The notes under the pieces: model-generated
Seen by the model: only the letters and a program-made list of their open reading frames with translations
Databases searched by the model: none
Told to the model about the DNA's origin: nothing
DNA from: Candidatus Poribacteria bacterium
GTDB lineage: Bacteria; Poribacteria; WGA-4E; WGA-3G
Reading direction: 5' to 3'
Length of the DNA: 64,000 bases
NCBI GenBank assembly: GCA_022827625.1
Contig: JAJEIE010000016.1
Location: forward strand, 45,642 to 109,641
In this document: piece after piece, positions 8,657 through 17,193 of the stretch
How the letters are laid out: every line of letters starts with the position of its first letter
How positions within the stretch are numbered: position 1 is the stretch's first letter
Program-made: the position numbers and the translations under genes

Positions 8657-9796
8657 CTATCTACCACGCCCAATCACAATCAATCGTGCCGCCTGCTCCG
8701 CTGTGTCAGCGATTAACCGGGTCGCATCTGCAACAGCGACCTCAAGAGACATCGGCTCTTGGACGATACCCAACATCGCGTCAATACCGGCTTCGTAAAC
8801 CGCTTCAGCACCTTCAGCAATGCCGCCAGCAATTGCAATGACAGGGATATTGTGTGCTTTCGCTACCTTTGCGACACCAACAGGCGTTTTGCCAAACGCC
8901 GTCTGAAAGTCCAATTGCCCCTCACCCGTAAAGACAAGGGAGGCACCTTTCACCCGTTCTTCGAGTCCAACGGCATCAATCATAATATCAACGCCAAGTT
9001 TCAATTCCGCGTTAAGAAACGCCATGAGACCCGCACCCAATCCACCGGCAGCACCCGCACCGGGGATGTCATTGAAGGATCTCCCAAGCGTCTCAGTTAA
9101 AACCTCGTCAAAATGTCCGAGACATTCATCTAAGGTTTCAATCATTTCAGGGGTAGCACCTTTCTGGGGTCCATAGACGTGTGAAGCACCCTCTGGACCC
9201 GTCAATGGATTGTTCACATCACAGGCAACGACCGTCTCGGTTTCAGCGATAGCCGAATGTAAACCCGTTATATCTATTGACCGCAAGTGTCCAAGGTTCC
9301 CACCACCGCGTAGAATCTGTTTCCCATCCGCGTCCAGTGACCGAACACCAAGTGCCTCCCCCATTCCGACCCCGCCATCGTTCGTCGCGCTGCCGCCAAT
9401 ACCGATAATCAAGCGTCTGCACCCTGCCTCCAAAGCAGCATGGATCAGCTGCCCAGTCCCATAAGTCGTGGTAAGAAGTGGGTTCCGTTGATCTGGCGCA
9501 ACAAGTGTGAGACCCGAAGCAGATGCCATCTCAATAACAGCCGTCTCCCCGTCAGCAAGGATACCAAATTTCGCCTCAACCTCGTTTCCGAGTGGCGCAA
9601 GCACACGACGCGTTTGAATATGACCCCCCGTTGCATCAACGAGGGATTGCACAGTCCCCTCGCCGCCATCCGCCATCGGCACTTTTTCTATGACAGCCTC
9701 TGGAAACACGCGACGGATTCCTTGCTCAATCGCACGCGCAGCTTCAAGCGCACTGACACTCCCTTTAAATGAATCAGGTGCAACTACAATTTTCAT
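8657..9796 (-). CDS. garK: Glycerate 2-kinase
   Basis: A 379-residue type-1 glycerate kinase. It starts MKIVVAPDSFKGSVSA and carries MADGGEGTVQ, GIGGSATNDGG, ACDVNNPLTGPEGAS, GAGAAGGLGAGLMAFL and FTGEGQLDFQT, in the same order as GarK/GlxK. It phosphorylates D-glycerate to 2-phosphoglycerate and so feeds glycolysis. The ATG at 9796 is used because this is where family homology starts; the longer frame from 9862 adds an unrelated 22 residues. Its neighbours are sugar-acid genes, which agrees with a terminal step of aldarate, glycolate or galactarate-type catabolism. Choice between the names garK and glxK is arbitrary. Confidence 0.9.
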   Translation of the reverse strand: MKIVVAPDSFKGSVSALEAARAIEQGIRRVFPEAVIEKVPMADGGEGTVQSLVDATGGHIQTRRVLAPLGNEVEAKFGILADGETAVIEMASASGLTLVAPDQRNPLLTTTYGTGQLIHAALEAGCRRLIIGIGGSATNDGGVGMGEALGVRSLDADGKQILRGGGNLGHLRSIDITGLHSAIAETETVVACDVNNPLTGPEGASHVYGPQKGATPEMIETLDECLGHFDEVLTETLGRSFNDIPGAGAAGGLGAGLMAFLNAELKLGVDIMIDAVGLEERVKGASLVFTGEGQLDFQTAFGKTPVGVAKVAKAHNIPVIAIAGGIAEGAEAVYEAGIDAMLGIVQEPMSLEVAVADATRLIADTAEQAARLIVIGRGR

Positions 9797-10006
9797 GACG
9801 AACAATTTATCACAAGCCTCACAACTTGTCAAGTTCCTACTGAAAAATTGCTTGACACCCAAGGCAAATTCATGTCAAAATTTAAAGCACTATGGAGATC
9901 TGCAAAGACGAAGTAAACTTCTATCTTGGGATCGCATTACAAATTATACCATTGCTAACGGAATTTGCGCTTCAGCGATGGATTAAAACAGAAAAATAGG
10001 TGACAC

Positions 10007-10774
10007 ATGGACTGGCAACTGGAAACAACCGTCTCTGACGAACAGGTTACATTTTACAAAGACAACGGTTATCTCACTTATGGACGCATCTTCACAAAAG
10101 CAGAACTCGATACACTCCGAGATTATGTGGACGAGATGATCGAGAATTTGCCAGAAGGGAGACGTCCAGAACAGATGGACGTGCCGCATTTTGAGCATCC
10201 ATTTCTGTTTAAATACCTGACGCACCCACGCGTGCTAAAGGTCATCGAACGGTTTATCGGACCAGATATCGTCCTCTGGTCAAGCCACTTTATCAGCAAA
10301 CGGGAACACGACGGTATGGCAGTGCCGTGGCATCAAGACGGCGTTTATTGGGGTAAGTCTCTTGAGCCGATGCACGTTATCACAATGTGGTTAGCCGTTG
10401 ATGAATCGACAGTCGAAAACGGATGCATGCGCGTCATACCCGGCAGCCATAGACTGCGGGATCGCCGCTATGAAGACGTGGATCGCACAAATAATCTCTT
10501 CGGTAGCGAAGTCGTGGAAGCCGACTTAGACACGTCGAAAGTGGTTAATCTGGAGTTGGAAGTCGGCGAGTGCCATTTTCACGACGCATGGACAATCCAC
10601 AATTCCAGTTCCAACGCCTCACAGAAACGTCGGTGCGGTTACACCATGCGCTACATGCCAGCAGATGTCCGTTATCCCGGTGCAGAGTGGCGGCGTAAAC
10701 ACTATATCTACCTGCTGCAAGGCGAAGATAAGACAGACGGGTTTAACGCTTATACCCCCATCCCAGAATTTTAA
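10007..10774 (+). CDS. Phytanoyl-CoA dioxygenase family protein
   Basis: A 255-residue Fe(II)/2-oxoglutarate-dependent oxygenase. H109-x-D111 in VPWHQDGVYWG and the distal H198 in WTIHNSSSN complete the iron triad, and a nearby arginine (about 208-209) can bind 2-oxoglutarate. CMRVIPGSHRL is the usual PhyH turn. All expected residues are present, so it is probably active; such enzymes hydroxylate varied small molecules or lipids and the substrate cannot be read from sequence. It lies 145 bases upstream of the amidohydrolase gene in the same direction. Confidence 0.88.
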   Translation: MDWQLETTVSDEQVTFYKDNGYLTYGRIFTKAELDTLRDYVDEMIENLPEGRRPEQMDVPHFEHPFLFKYLTHPRVLKVIERFIGPDIVLWSSHFISKREHDGMAVPWHQDGVYWGKSLEPMHVITMWLAVDESTVENGCMRVIPGSHRLRDRRYEDVDRTNNLFGSEVVEADLDTSKVVNLELEVGECHFHDAWTIHNSSSNASQKRRCGYTMRYMPADVRYPGAEWRRKHYIYLLQGEDKTDGFNAYTPIPEF

Positions 10775-10825
10775 AGGTTCAAGAACAAAATTCATAACAA
10801 TGTTGGACAAAATCTGTCCCCTTGC

Positions 10826-10848
10826 ACCACAAACTGTTAGTTTGTGTC
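10826..10848. repeat. Dispersed palindrome, ACAAACTGTTAGTTTGT family, copy 3
   Basis: Core ACAAACTGTTAGTTTGTGT between the PhyH gene and the amidohydrolase gene. Confidence 0.75.
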
Positions 10849-10919
10849 ATTTTGGATATGACTGCCCAAAAGACCCCAAGCCTTGAAACAGAGTCTCAAG
10901 AAAACGGAAAGGAAAATCC

Positions 10920-11780
10920 ATGCGTCCCTATTTTGATGTACATTGCCATATCGGTATGACAGTATCACGTGCCCCAATCGTTGGACAAAGCACTGGAAAA
11001 TGTTTAGCGCGGATGGCATCCGCAGGCGTTATCGGCGCAATTCCGTGTCCAACAGCCGGTAGCCCACAAGCACGTGGTGTATTGGACACACGCACACAAC
11101 ACGAAACAATCGCCAACGCATGTAAATTATACCCGGAACGTTTTCCGATCGGACTCGGAATCGCTGAAGTTCGACACGAACAAGCCGGTGCCGACGAATT
11201 GGAACGCGCGATGCGGGAAGATGGTTTAGTCGGATTCATGTGTCATCCAGGGTTGTCTGGACACTCACTCGGTGGTGAACTCCACGGATTTCTTGAAATC
11301 GTGGCGATGTACAACGGACTTTGTCTGCTCCATCAGGCGGGTTCCACGCGGAACATTGCCACTTACGCAAAGCGATTTCCATCAATAACGTTTATTATTG
11401 GGCACGTTTCGATGAACAAAGCCGGCCACCTCGATGCAATTGAGCAGTGCGGAAAATCTGAGAACATCTGGTTCGACGTGGCACAGAAACCGGAAGGGGC
11501 AGACACAAGTTGGGATCTGGTACATCTCATCAACAACCTCGGCAACGATAGAATCATGTTCGGCAGCGATCTACCCTATTACGATTTCCGGTGGGTACAA
11601 GCGCAGATTGAGTCGGCAGACCTTGATGATGAAACAAAAGAACGGATTGCCTATCAGAACGCAGTCCGGTTAGTTCAACAATTTCGTGAAGACTGGACAC
11701 CGACACTAACGCCCATAAAACCACCACAGGCTTATTCAGAAGTTGAGATGTGGGATGCGAACGGAGCGAGGTTACGCTAA
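10920..11780 (+). CDS. Amidohydrolase-2 family metal-dependent hydrolase
   Basis: A 286-residue TIM-barrel hydrolase beginning MRPYFDVHCHIG (the H-x-H metal motif, H8/H10). Further ligands are visible in IIGHVSMNKAGH and in FGSDLPYYDF, where the Asp follows a Gly-Ser. This matches the PF04909 group, which includes hydrolases and decarboxylases acting on lactones and aromatic acids. Substrate unknown. A GGAAAGGA box precedes the start. The C-terminal 30 residues are proline-rich and unassigned. Confidence 0.8.
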   Translation: MRPYFDVHCHIGMTVSRAPIVGQSTGKCLARMASAGVIGAIPCPTAGSPQARGVLDTRTQHETIANACKLYPERFPIGLGIAEVRHEQAGADELERAMREDGLVGFMCHPGLSGHSLGGELHGFLEIVAMYNGLCLLHQAGSTRNIATYAKRFPSITFIIGHVSMNKAGHLDAIEQCGKSENIWFDVAQKPEGADTSWDLVHLINNLGNDRIMFGSDLPYYDFRWVQAQIESADLDDETKERIAYQNAVRLVQQFREDWTPTLTPIKPPQAYSEVEMWDANGARLR

Positions 11781-11830
11781 TTGGTAGGAACAATATTTAA
11801 CTGAAGGGTCCATTACGCATGGAAACCTTG

Positions 11831-11852
11831 TACCCTAAACTGTTAGTTCGCG
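11831..11852. repeat. Dispersed palindrome, ACAAACTGTTAGTTTGT family, degenerate copy 4
   Basis: TAAACTGTTAGTTCG keeps the centre but has lost much of the right arm. Found between convergent genes. Confidence 0.55.
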
Positions 11853-11899
11853 GAGGCTACAGACTACGAATCACTCTCATCTAACTAAAAAACCGACAA

Positions 11900-12760
11900 C
11901 TACTTGATAACCTCAACGGCGCGAATCCGACGGCGTAGCACGAAAAGATAAAAAACTATCAGGACGCTTTGGACGAGGAATGCCCATACCCAATGCACAC
12001 TATAATCCGGCGAACCCCCAAACAGGGTCGTGCCGAGAATGTCGTAGTTCGCCCAAATCGATACCAAAGCCACTTTGCTGGTGCGCGCCATCTCTTTAAG
12101 GATCTCATAAAGAACAATCGAGCCAAACCACACGGCAGAGAAACCGATGATGGCATAGCGCGGATTCGTGGTCAGCGATGAGAACACCAGTATCAATAGA
12201 CTCGTAGACAGGATAATAATTACGGAATAGGCGATGATTGAAAAAGGGACCCAGTAGTACTCTTTCAGAAAAGCCGTGCCTGCTAATAGCGACTGTTCAA
12301 GAAATAACAATAACCCAGGAACCAACGTCAGACAAGCCAATAAGATACCAATAGCAGCAAACTTACCCATTAAGTAATCTATCCACGAAATCGGTTTAGA
12401 CAAATACAGTGAGAGGGCGTTGTTCTTCAGATCGGTAGCGATTAATCCTGAACCCCCGAAAACAGCAACCAAGGCGACGATAAAGGTCGACGGAAACGGG
12501 TAGATTCGGAACAGAAACTTCTGAAAAAATTCGCTATCAATCTTAATAAACGCTAACTCTACGCCCGGCATCTGACTGATATAGATAAGTATGGCGTGGG
12601 CAAAGATGTACATTAAGGGCGGGATAGCAACAATTAACCGGACAATTTTCCGTTGTGCAAGCAGTTTCAGTTCTGCCTTTGCAATAATCCACCACCGTGT
12701 ATGACTATGGGTCTTCAGCGTGCCTTCCCAATGTCGGTAGTTCTGTGTGTGAATAGGCAT
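11900..12760 (-). CDS. ABC-2 type transporter permease
   Basis: A 286-residue membrane protein with about six transmembrane segments (roughly 41-62, 90-108, 132-153, 171-195, 203-222, 256-276). The FGGSGLIATDLKNNALSLYLSKP stretch, split here as FGGSGLIATD and LSLYLSKPISW, is typical of ABC-2 permeases, which have an amphipathic segment after the second helix. No ABC ATPase gene is adjacent, so the partner must be elsewhere. The lipoprotein gene 90 bases upstream reads the same way. Export substrate unknown. Confidence 0.75.
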   Translation of the reverse strand: MPIHTQNYRHWEGTLKTHSHTRWWIIAKAELKLLAQRKIVRLIVAIPPLMYIFAHAILIYISQMPGVELAFIKIDSEFFQKFLFRIYPFPSTFIVALVAVFGGSGLIATDLKNNALSLYLSKPISWIDYLMGKFAAIGILLACLTLVPGLLLFLEQSLLAGTAFLKEYYWVPFSIIAYSVIIILSTSLLILVFSSLTTNPRYAIIGFSAVWFGSIVLYEILKEMARTSKVALVSIWANYDILGTTLFGGSPDYSVHWVWAFLVQSVLIVFYLFVLRRRIRAVEVIK

Positions 12761-12764
12761 ATTT

Positions 12765-12847
12765 TTCAGTTGTTATCAATTATCGGTCAAGAGAAATGTA
12801 ACAGCCGCAAAATGTGGCTGATTGCTGACGGCTGACGGCTGACAGCC
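12765..12847. repeat. Heptad-unit stem-loop repeat (CTGACGG / GTTGTCAG tracts), copy 1
   Basis: An AGTTGTTATCAATTATCGG-like tract, a spacer, then GCTGACGGCTGACGGCTGAC. Related elements with the same two-tract design lie at 35727, 37078, 38693 and 47965, and inside recD2 at 44064. Confidence 0.55.
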
Positions 12848-12850
12848 TGT

Positions 12851-13390
12851 TCAATACTTATAAATAGCCGTTCTCTCTAAGGTATCCGTGAAGGGCCCCT
12901 GTTTCTCAGTCTGGATTTCAACCTCTATGACACCTAAATGGGTATCGCGTTCCGGATCCTCCTCAATGAAGACGCGTGGAATCTCCGCCGTTAAGAGCCG
13001 ATCCAGTCTATGGAGTTCCTGTGACCAGCGAAGATCAATCAGCCGACCATCGTAGACCTTTCGATGCTTTTCGCCATTACGGATGGAGTAGACTTTTGCA
13101 TTCGTGGTAAAATCGGCTTCAGAGATCGTACTCGTCCCAACACTCGGGCTGAGAATGCTCTGGTTCCATATCAGTGGCGTGCCATTTCTATCCACCAAAT
13201 AAATTCTCAAATCAATCCTGTCAACGCGTGGATCCGATTGAAGCTCAATCCCTTCAAAATTCTGGATCACACCACTCCCACATGAAAATGTAAAAAGCAC
13301 ACAGATCCCAACGAGCACAATGCCCCGCAATTTCAAGGTAAAGCGAAATTGATCTGGGAATAGATCAATTTGTCTTAGCTTTACATTCAC
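12851..13390 (-). CDS. Putative lipoprotein, function unknown
   Basis: A 179-residue protein with a hydrophobic segment at about 21-36 followed by C37 (FTFSCGSG), suggesting a lipoprotein with a slightly unusual lipobox. The rest is an all-beta-looking domain with no recognised family (IDLRIYLVDRNG ... LGVIEVEIQTEK). It lies directly upstream of the ABC-2 permease in the same orientation, so the two may form one unit. AGGAG lies upstream of the chosen start. Confidence 0.6.
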   Translation of the reverse strand: MNVKLRQIDLFPDQFRFTLKLRGIVLVGICVLFTFSCGSGVIQNFEGIELQSDPRVDRIDLRIYLVDRNGTPLIWNQSILSPSVGTSTISEADFTTNAKVYSIRNGEKHRKVYDGRLIDLRWSQELHRLDRLLTAEIPRVFIEEDPERDTHLGVIEVEIQTEKQGPFTDTLERTAIYKY

Positions 13391-13500
13391 ACCTATTCTC
13401 CTCTTTTATGCCTTTTTAAGGGCAGCTTGCAGGCTTCCCATAGCAGTCTGTTTTATCTATTATATCCTTTCTGAGTGTCAGAAGTCAATCAAAATCTACC

Positions 13501-13528
13501 TTGAATCTTTTTCCAAAAGTGATATAAT
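13501..13528 (+). promoter_or_regulatory. Promoter with -10 box overlapping an upstream ATG
   Basis: TTGAAT, a 16-base spacer, then TATAAT at 13523-13528. Transcription would start at about 13535, right at the ATG at 13536, so the mRNA would be leaderless. The ATG at 13527 is part of the -10 box and is unlikely to be translated. Confidence 0.6.
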
Positions 13529-13535
13529 GGTTGTC

Positions 13536-14087
13536 ATGAAATCTACCAAAGTTTTAATCGGTTCAGAAAATAGGGTAAAAATTGAGAGCACACGGCAAAG
13601 TTTTTCAAAATTTTTCAAACCGTTAGAGATTCACGGATTACCTGCTGATTCAGGTGTCTCCGCTTCACCCTTTAACGAAGATACATTCACAGGTGCCAAG
13701 AACCGAGCCGAACATGTGAAACGTATCAACGATGAACAGGCACTCAAGGCTAATTTCTTCGTCGGTATTGAGGGAGGACACCTTCAACTGCACAATAGAT
13801 GGTTTCAATTCACTGTCATCTATATATTGGATCAACAGCATCGAGAAAGTTTCAGCACGACCGGCATGTATGAATTACCCAACTGGATAGTCGAGAAACT
13901 TCTGGCAGGGACTGAATTGGCATACATCATTGACGAACTCGCTCAAGAGTCCAACACAAAGGAAAAACAGAGTGCCAGCGGATTCTTGACAAATGGAGCA
14001 GTAAACAGATTACAAAATTATACGCAAGCCATAACATTTGCCTTAATCCCGTTCCTTCAAGAAGACCTCTATTTTCAACGAAAGTAA
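13536..14087 (+). CDS. yjjX: Inosine/xanthosine triphosphatase (DUF84, YjjX-like)
   Basis: A 183-residue NTPase of the DUF84/YjjX family, which removes non-canonical ITP and XTP from the nucleotide pool. VLIGSENRVKIES is the substrate loop, SGVSASPFNEDTFTGAKNRAEH carries the family's GAxNRA motif (quoted here in two parts: SGVSASPFNE and TGAKNRAEH), and FFVGIEGG contains the metal-binding acidic residue. I place the start at 13536 because the alternative ATG at 13527 lies in the -10 box. It is not in an obvious operon. It could equally be called xanthosine triphosphatase; specificity is not visible. Confidence 0.8.
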   Translation: MKSTKVLIGSENRVKIESTRQSFSKFFKPLEIHGLPADSGVSASPFNEDTFTGAKNRAEHVKRINDEQALKANFFVGIEGGHLQLHNRWFQFTVIYILDQQHRESFSTTGMYELPNWIVEKLLAGTELAYIIDELAQESNTKEKQSASGFLTNGAVNRLQNYTQAITFALIPFLQEDLYFQRK

Positions 14088-14106
14088 GATTTCGCACTTC
14101 GCTGCT

Positions 14107-14128
14107 GACGAGGTTTCCTAACCTCGTC
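14107..14128. repeat. Palindromic repeat, GGCGAGGTT family
   Basis: GACGAGGTT and AACCTCGTC around TCCT. It lies between the yjjX-like and alcohol dehydrogenase genes. Copies elsewhere are listed at 3529, 53993, 56461 and 61478. Confidence 0.7.
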
Positions 14129-14159
14129 AGTGTATAGACTATAACTTCGGAGGAGACTC

Positions 14160-15242
14160 ATGAAAGCCGCAGTCCTATATGAAACCGACACGCATCTAAA
14201 AATTGAAGAGTTCGACTTACCGCGTCCAAGTGCAAACCAGGTCCGAGTGCGATTAATCGCCAGTGGCGTCTGTCACTCCGATTGGCATGTCGTCAAAGGA
14301 GACTGGCCCTTCGTCAGGTTGCCCGTCATCCTCGGACACGAAGGTGCTGGGGTCATAGAAGAAATCGGAAGCGATGTAACCCAAGTGCAGGTAGGCGACC
14401 ATGTGATCCTCTCATGGAAACGGAACTGTGGATACTGCGAAATGTGTCAGAAAGGATACCCAAATCTCTGTGCGATGCCTGCTGACAGTTCTGGCAAACC
14501 CGCAATAAAAACAAGCGGGCGTGAAATAGACCAGATGTCAGGATTAGGAACCTTCGGCACCGAGACACTCGTCCCTCAAGACGCTGTGGTTCCTATTGAT
14601 AAAGATATGCCATTCGCACAAGCTGCGTTAATTGGGTGTGGCGTGATGACAGGTGTCGGTGCCGCTATTAACACCGCACAAGTCGCACCGGGCAGCTCGG
14701 TAGCCGTCTTTGGATGTGGTGGGGTCGGTCTCAACTGCATACAGGGTGCAGCACTCTCCGGCGGCGAACCAATAATCGCCGTTGATGTATTAGACAACAA
14801 ACTCGAACTCGGAAAACAGTTCGGTGCTACCCATACCGTCAACGCCTCCGAAGTAGACCCCGTAGCACAGATTAAAGAGATTACCGACGGACGCGGGGTC
14901 CACTATGCTTTTGAGGCAATCGGGTTGATTGGTGAAACTTTCCGGCAAGCGATTCTTTGCACGCGGAGCAGAGGCGTAACAGTCTTCGTCGGACATGCTC
15001 CAGAAAACACCACTGTTGAATTCGATGCTCGGATGCTGATAGCTGAGAAAACCGTTATAGGTTCAATGTATGGAACAGCCCGCCCGCATGTAGATTTCCC
15101 ACGTCTGGTTTCGCTCTACAAAGCCGGGCAACTCAAACTGGACGAACTCGTCACGCGTACGTATCCGTTGGAAGGAATAAACGATGCATTCGAGGCATTA
15201 GCAAGAGGCGAAGTCGCACGGAGTGTACTCAATTTGACTTAA
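14160..15242 (+). CDS. Zinc-dependent alcohol dehydrogenase (MDR family)
   Basis: A 360-residue medium-chain dehydrogenase. The catalytic zinc ligands C38 (SGVCHSDWH) and H60-E61 (GHEGAGVIEEIG) are present, and C90, C93, C96 and C104 (CGYCEMCQKGYPNLC) form the structural zinc site. The nucleotide fold reads FGCGGVGLNCIQGA with an Asp in IIAVDVLDNK that favours NAD(H). The pattern is nearest to class III-like and aryl-alcohol dehydrogenases. GGAGGAG lies just before the start. Substrate unknown; it would interconvert an alcohol and an aldehyde. Confidence 0.88.
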   Translation: MKAAVLYETDTHLKIEEFDLPRPSANQVRVRLIASGVCHSDWHVVKGDWPFVRLPVILGHEGAGVIEEIGSDVTQVQVGDHVILSWKRNCGYCEMCQKGYPNLCAMPADSSGKPAIKTSGREIDQMSGLGTFGTETLVPQDAVVPIDKDMPFAQAALIGCGVMTGVGAAINTAQVAPGSSVAVFGCGGVGLNCIQGAALSGGEPIIAVDVLDNKLELGKQFGATHTVNASEVDPVAQIKEITDGRGVHYAFEAIGLIGETFRQAILCTRSRGVTVFVGHAPENTTVEFDARMLIAEKTVIGSMYGTARPHVDFPRLVSLYKAGQLKLDELVTRTYPLEGINDAFEALARGEVARSVLNLT

Positions 15243-15246
15243 GATG

Positions 15247-15281
15247 AAAAAAAAAGGGACAGGCACACAAAAACCGTCCCT
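15247..15281 (-). terminator. Rho-independent terminator for the 15317-16240 gene
   Basis: Read on the minus strand, AGGGACGG pairs with CCTGTCCCT across about 10 bases, and the hairpin is followed by nine T. It lies between convergent genes and may also slow the plus-strand transcript. Confidence 0.75.
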
Positions 15282-15316
15282 ATGTTTAAAGAAGACATTC
15301 CAAGGGAAAGGAACCT

Positions 15317-16240
15317 TCACCGATCGTCCGTTGGTGGAGAAGGGACAATAAGCTCAGGAAGTATAATAGTCTCAGGCACATGTGGCTGCTGATCTTCGCC
15401 TCGCAACTCAATTAGGTACTTCCAAGTCTTACCGTTTTCATTGATCTTGTGAACTTCAACCCAGTCCTCTTCACTGGGTACTTCCGTGATGTCCCAACCC
15501 GTTTGACGGGTGCCATCTGAAATAGCGGATAATTGTTCATCGTGTGTTTTCGTCGGGTCGTTGAGACGTTCGACATTAATATGACGAGACATCGAGACGT
15601 TTCCGCTCAAGACCTGTTCTGCTCCCTTCGGATTCCGGGATCTCCAATCCCTCTCATCTACATTGCTCATTCGGTCAATAATCCTATCCCTTGTTGTATC
15701 ATTTGGCATTGCATTATAAGTGAACCGAATTTGCCAATTTTGAAGATTAATGCGACTCTTGGTCGTATTGTAAAGTTCGATCAAGACAGTATGATGAAGC
15801 CGAACAATAGATGCCGTGTGCAAGTCCTCTGGTAATACACTCTTATCATTCCCTGTCCACCACAACTCTCTAAGCTTAATTCCTGTGGCTCCCCCTTCAA
15901 CTAACTGCGCTATGAATTTCGGTTTGATATGGCGAATAACGAGAGCCTTAGAATGCGCTGTAGAATCTACCGGTTTGAGCACTTCAATTGTCACACCCGT
16001 ACCATCAGACTCCTTTGCAGGCAAAGCCTTCACAAGATTCAAGGCTTCAGACCCGGTTAGCCCCAAATCCTTCGAGACATCTAAGGTCAGCTTCCCGCCT
16101 CCATCAATATGCATTGATGGAATATCTTTTATCATAGCGTTCTGGGACATCCGTTGCGCCGAAGTCAAGGTCGGAATACACAAACTTATCAACAGCACCG
16201 CGATGACACTAATTATCAAAAACATCATTCTCGTTTTCAT
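15317..16240 (-). CDS. Secreted protein with a lamin-tail-like domain
   Basis: A 307-residue protein with an N-terminal signal peptide (MKTRMMFLIISVIAVLLIS..., likely cleaved after TSAQ, about residue 29). The middle contains VLIELYNTTKSRINLQNWQI, which resembles the lamin-tail domain pattern (vvIxLyNxxxxxvxLxgW), an immunoglobulin-like fold seen in many exported bacterial proteins. The C-terminus is proline-rich. It has its own terminator downstream and no operon partner. Function unknown; probably an extracellular or envelope adhesion-type protein. Confidence 0.6.
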   Translation of the reverse strand: MKTRMMFLIISVIAVLLISLCIPTLTSAQRMSQNAMIKDIPSMHIDGGGKLTLDVSKDLGLTGSEALNLVKALPAKESDGTGVTIEVLKPVDSTAHSKALVIRHIKPKFIAQLVEGGATGIKLRELWWTGNDKSVLPEDLHTASIVRLHHTVLIELYNTTKSRINLQNWQIRFTYNAMPNDTTRDRIIDRMSNVDERDWRSRNPKGAEQVLSGNVSMSRHINVERLNDPTKTHDEQLSAISDGTRQTGWDITEVPSEEDWVEVHKINENGKTWKYLIELRGEDQQPHVPETIILPELIVPSPPTDDR

Positions 16241-16335
16241 GAAACCTCTCCTCCTTCAAAAGATAATCTCCTTATGGAAACCCATTACAAAAAATAAAAT
16301 GTTGTTCAGGAATAAAAATCAGAATTCAGCAGAAA

Positions 16336-17193
16336 TTATTCAAGAATACGCGCCATCCGCTCGCGGACCCATGCCTTATGCTCAGGATGCGTATGAATAT
16401 AGAAGGTGCCGTTCTGAATTGCGTTATAGACATGCGCCGCCACCTCTGCGGGCGACAGTCCAGCCTCCATCTCAGCACGGGTATTCCGTGAGCCACCGAT
16501 AATCGGTTCATGCGGACGCGACCGTTCCGTTGGACTTCGCAGGGCATCCGGTCGGTTCCGATCAGATTCCAGAATCCCCGTGCGGACCCATCCAGGGCAA
16601 AGCACATGCACCTGAATATTCGCACCCTTCTGCGCCAACTCATCAGCAAGTGTTTCCGAAAGCACGACAACCCCGTGTTTGCTCACCTTATAGATACCTT
16701 CACCACCGCCGCCCACCAAACCTAAAATGGAAGCAGTATTCACAATATGACACGCGTCCCCTTGTTCAAGCATGCGAGGCACAAACGATCGGATGCCGTG
16801 AATCACACCCCATAGGTTCACACCTAATACCCACTCCCAATCGGCGAGCGTATGCTCCCAGATAGGACGACTACAGACGACACCTGCATTGTTGCAGAGA
16901 ATATGCACCGCGCCAAAAGCGTCCAGTGTCTGCACCGCAAGGTTTTCAACATCAGCCGGATTTGAGACATCCGTTTTGACAGTGAGAACGGTCGCGCCTT
17001 TAGCACTTAAGTCTGCCGCAAGTTCGGCTAACGGTGCCTCCTCAACATCGGCGAGGACGACTTTCATGCCCTCCGCGGCAAACCGTTCCGCTAAACCTCT
17101 CCCGATACCGCTTGCTGCACCCGTAATAACGGAGACCACTTTTGGCGTAGCTTGCAAGCCAAAACTTGCTTTACAAACTTTCATGACGTTCAA
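16336..17193 (-). CDS. Short-chain dehydrogenase/reductase
   Basis: A 285-residue classical SDR. TGAASGIG (about residues 25-32) binds the cofactor, CNNAGV stabilises the fold, and the Ser...Y-x-x-x-K catalytic group is TASILGL...YKVSK. The Asp in VVLADVEE favours NAD(H). Its start codon overlaps the stop of the DUF169 gene by four bases, so the two are translationally coupled. The first 18 residues are odd: codons 6-18 come from a short palindromic repeat (17140-17170) also found near 48802. Removing it leaves an ordinary SDR start. Substrate unknown. Confidence 0.85.
   Translation of the reverse strand: MNVMKVCKASFGLQATPKVVSVITGAASGIGRGLAERFAAEGMKVVLADVEEAPLAELAADLSAKGATVLTVKTDVSNPADVENLAVQTLDAFGAVHILCNNAGVVCSRPIWEHTLADWEWVLGVNLWGVIHGIRSFVPRMLEQGDACHIVNTASILGLVGGGGEGIYKVSKHGVVVLSETLADELAQKGANIQVHVLCPGWVRTGILESDRNRPDALRSPTERSRPHEPIIGGSRNTRAEMEAGLSPAEVAAHVYNAIQNGTFYIHTHPEHKAWVRERMARILE
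17140..17170. repeat. TTTTGGC...GCCAAAA palindrome inside the SDR N-terminus
   Basis: TTTTGGC and GCCAAAA flank GTAGCTTGCAA. The 31 bases match 48802-48832 with one difference. Here the repeat is in frame and encodes part of the SDR's N-terminal extension (SKASFGLQATPK region). Confidence 0.75.

Noticed and set aside
9852..9880. Promoter TTGACA before the 10007 PhyH gene
   Set aside because: The -35 is perfect but the 17-base-spaced -10 (TCAAAA) is poor and the leader would be long; not listed.
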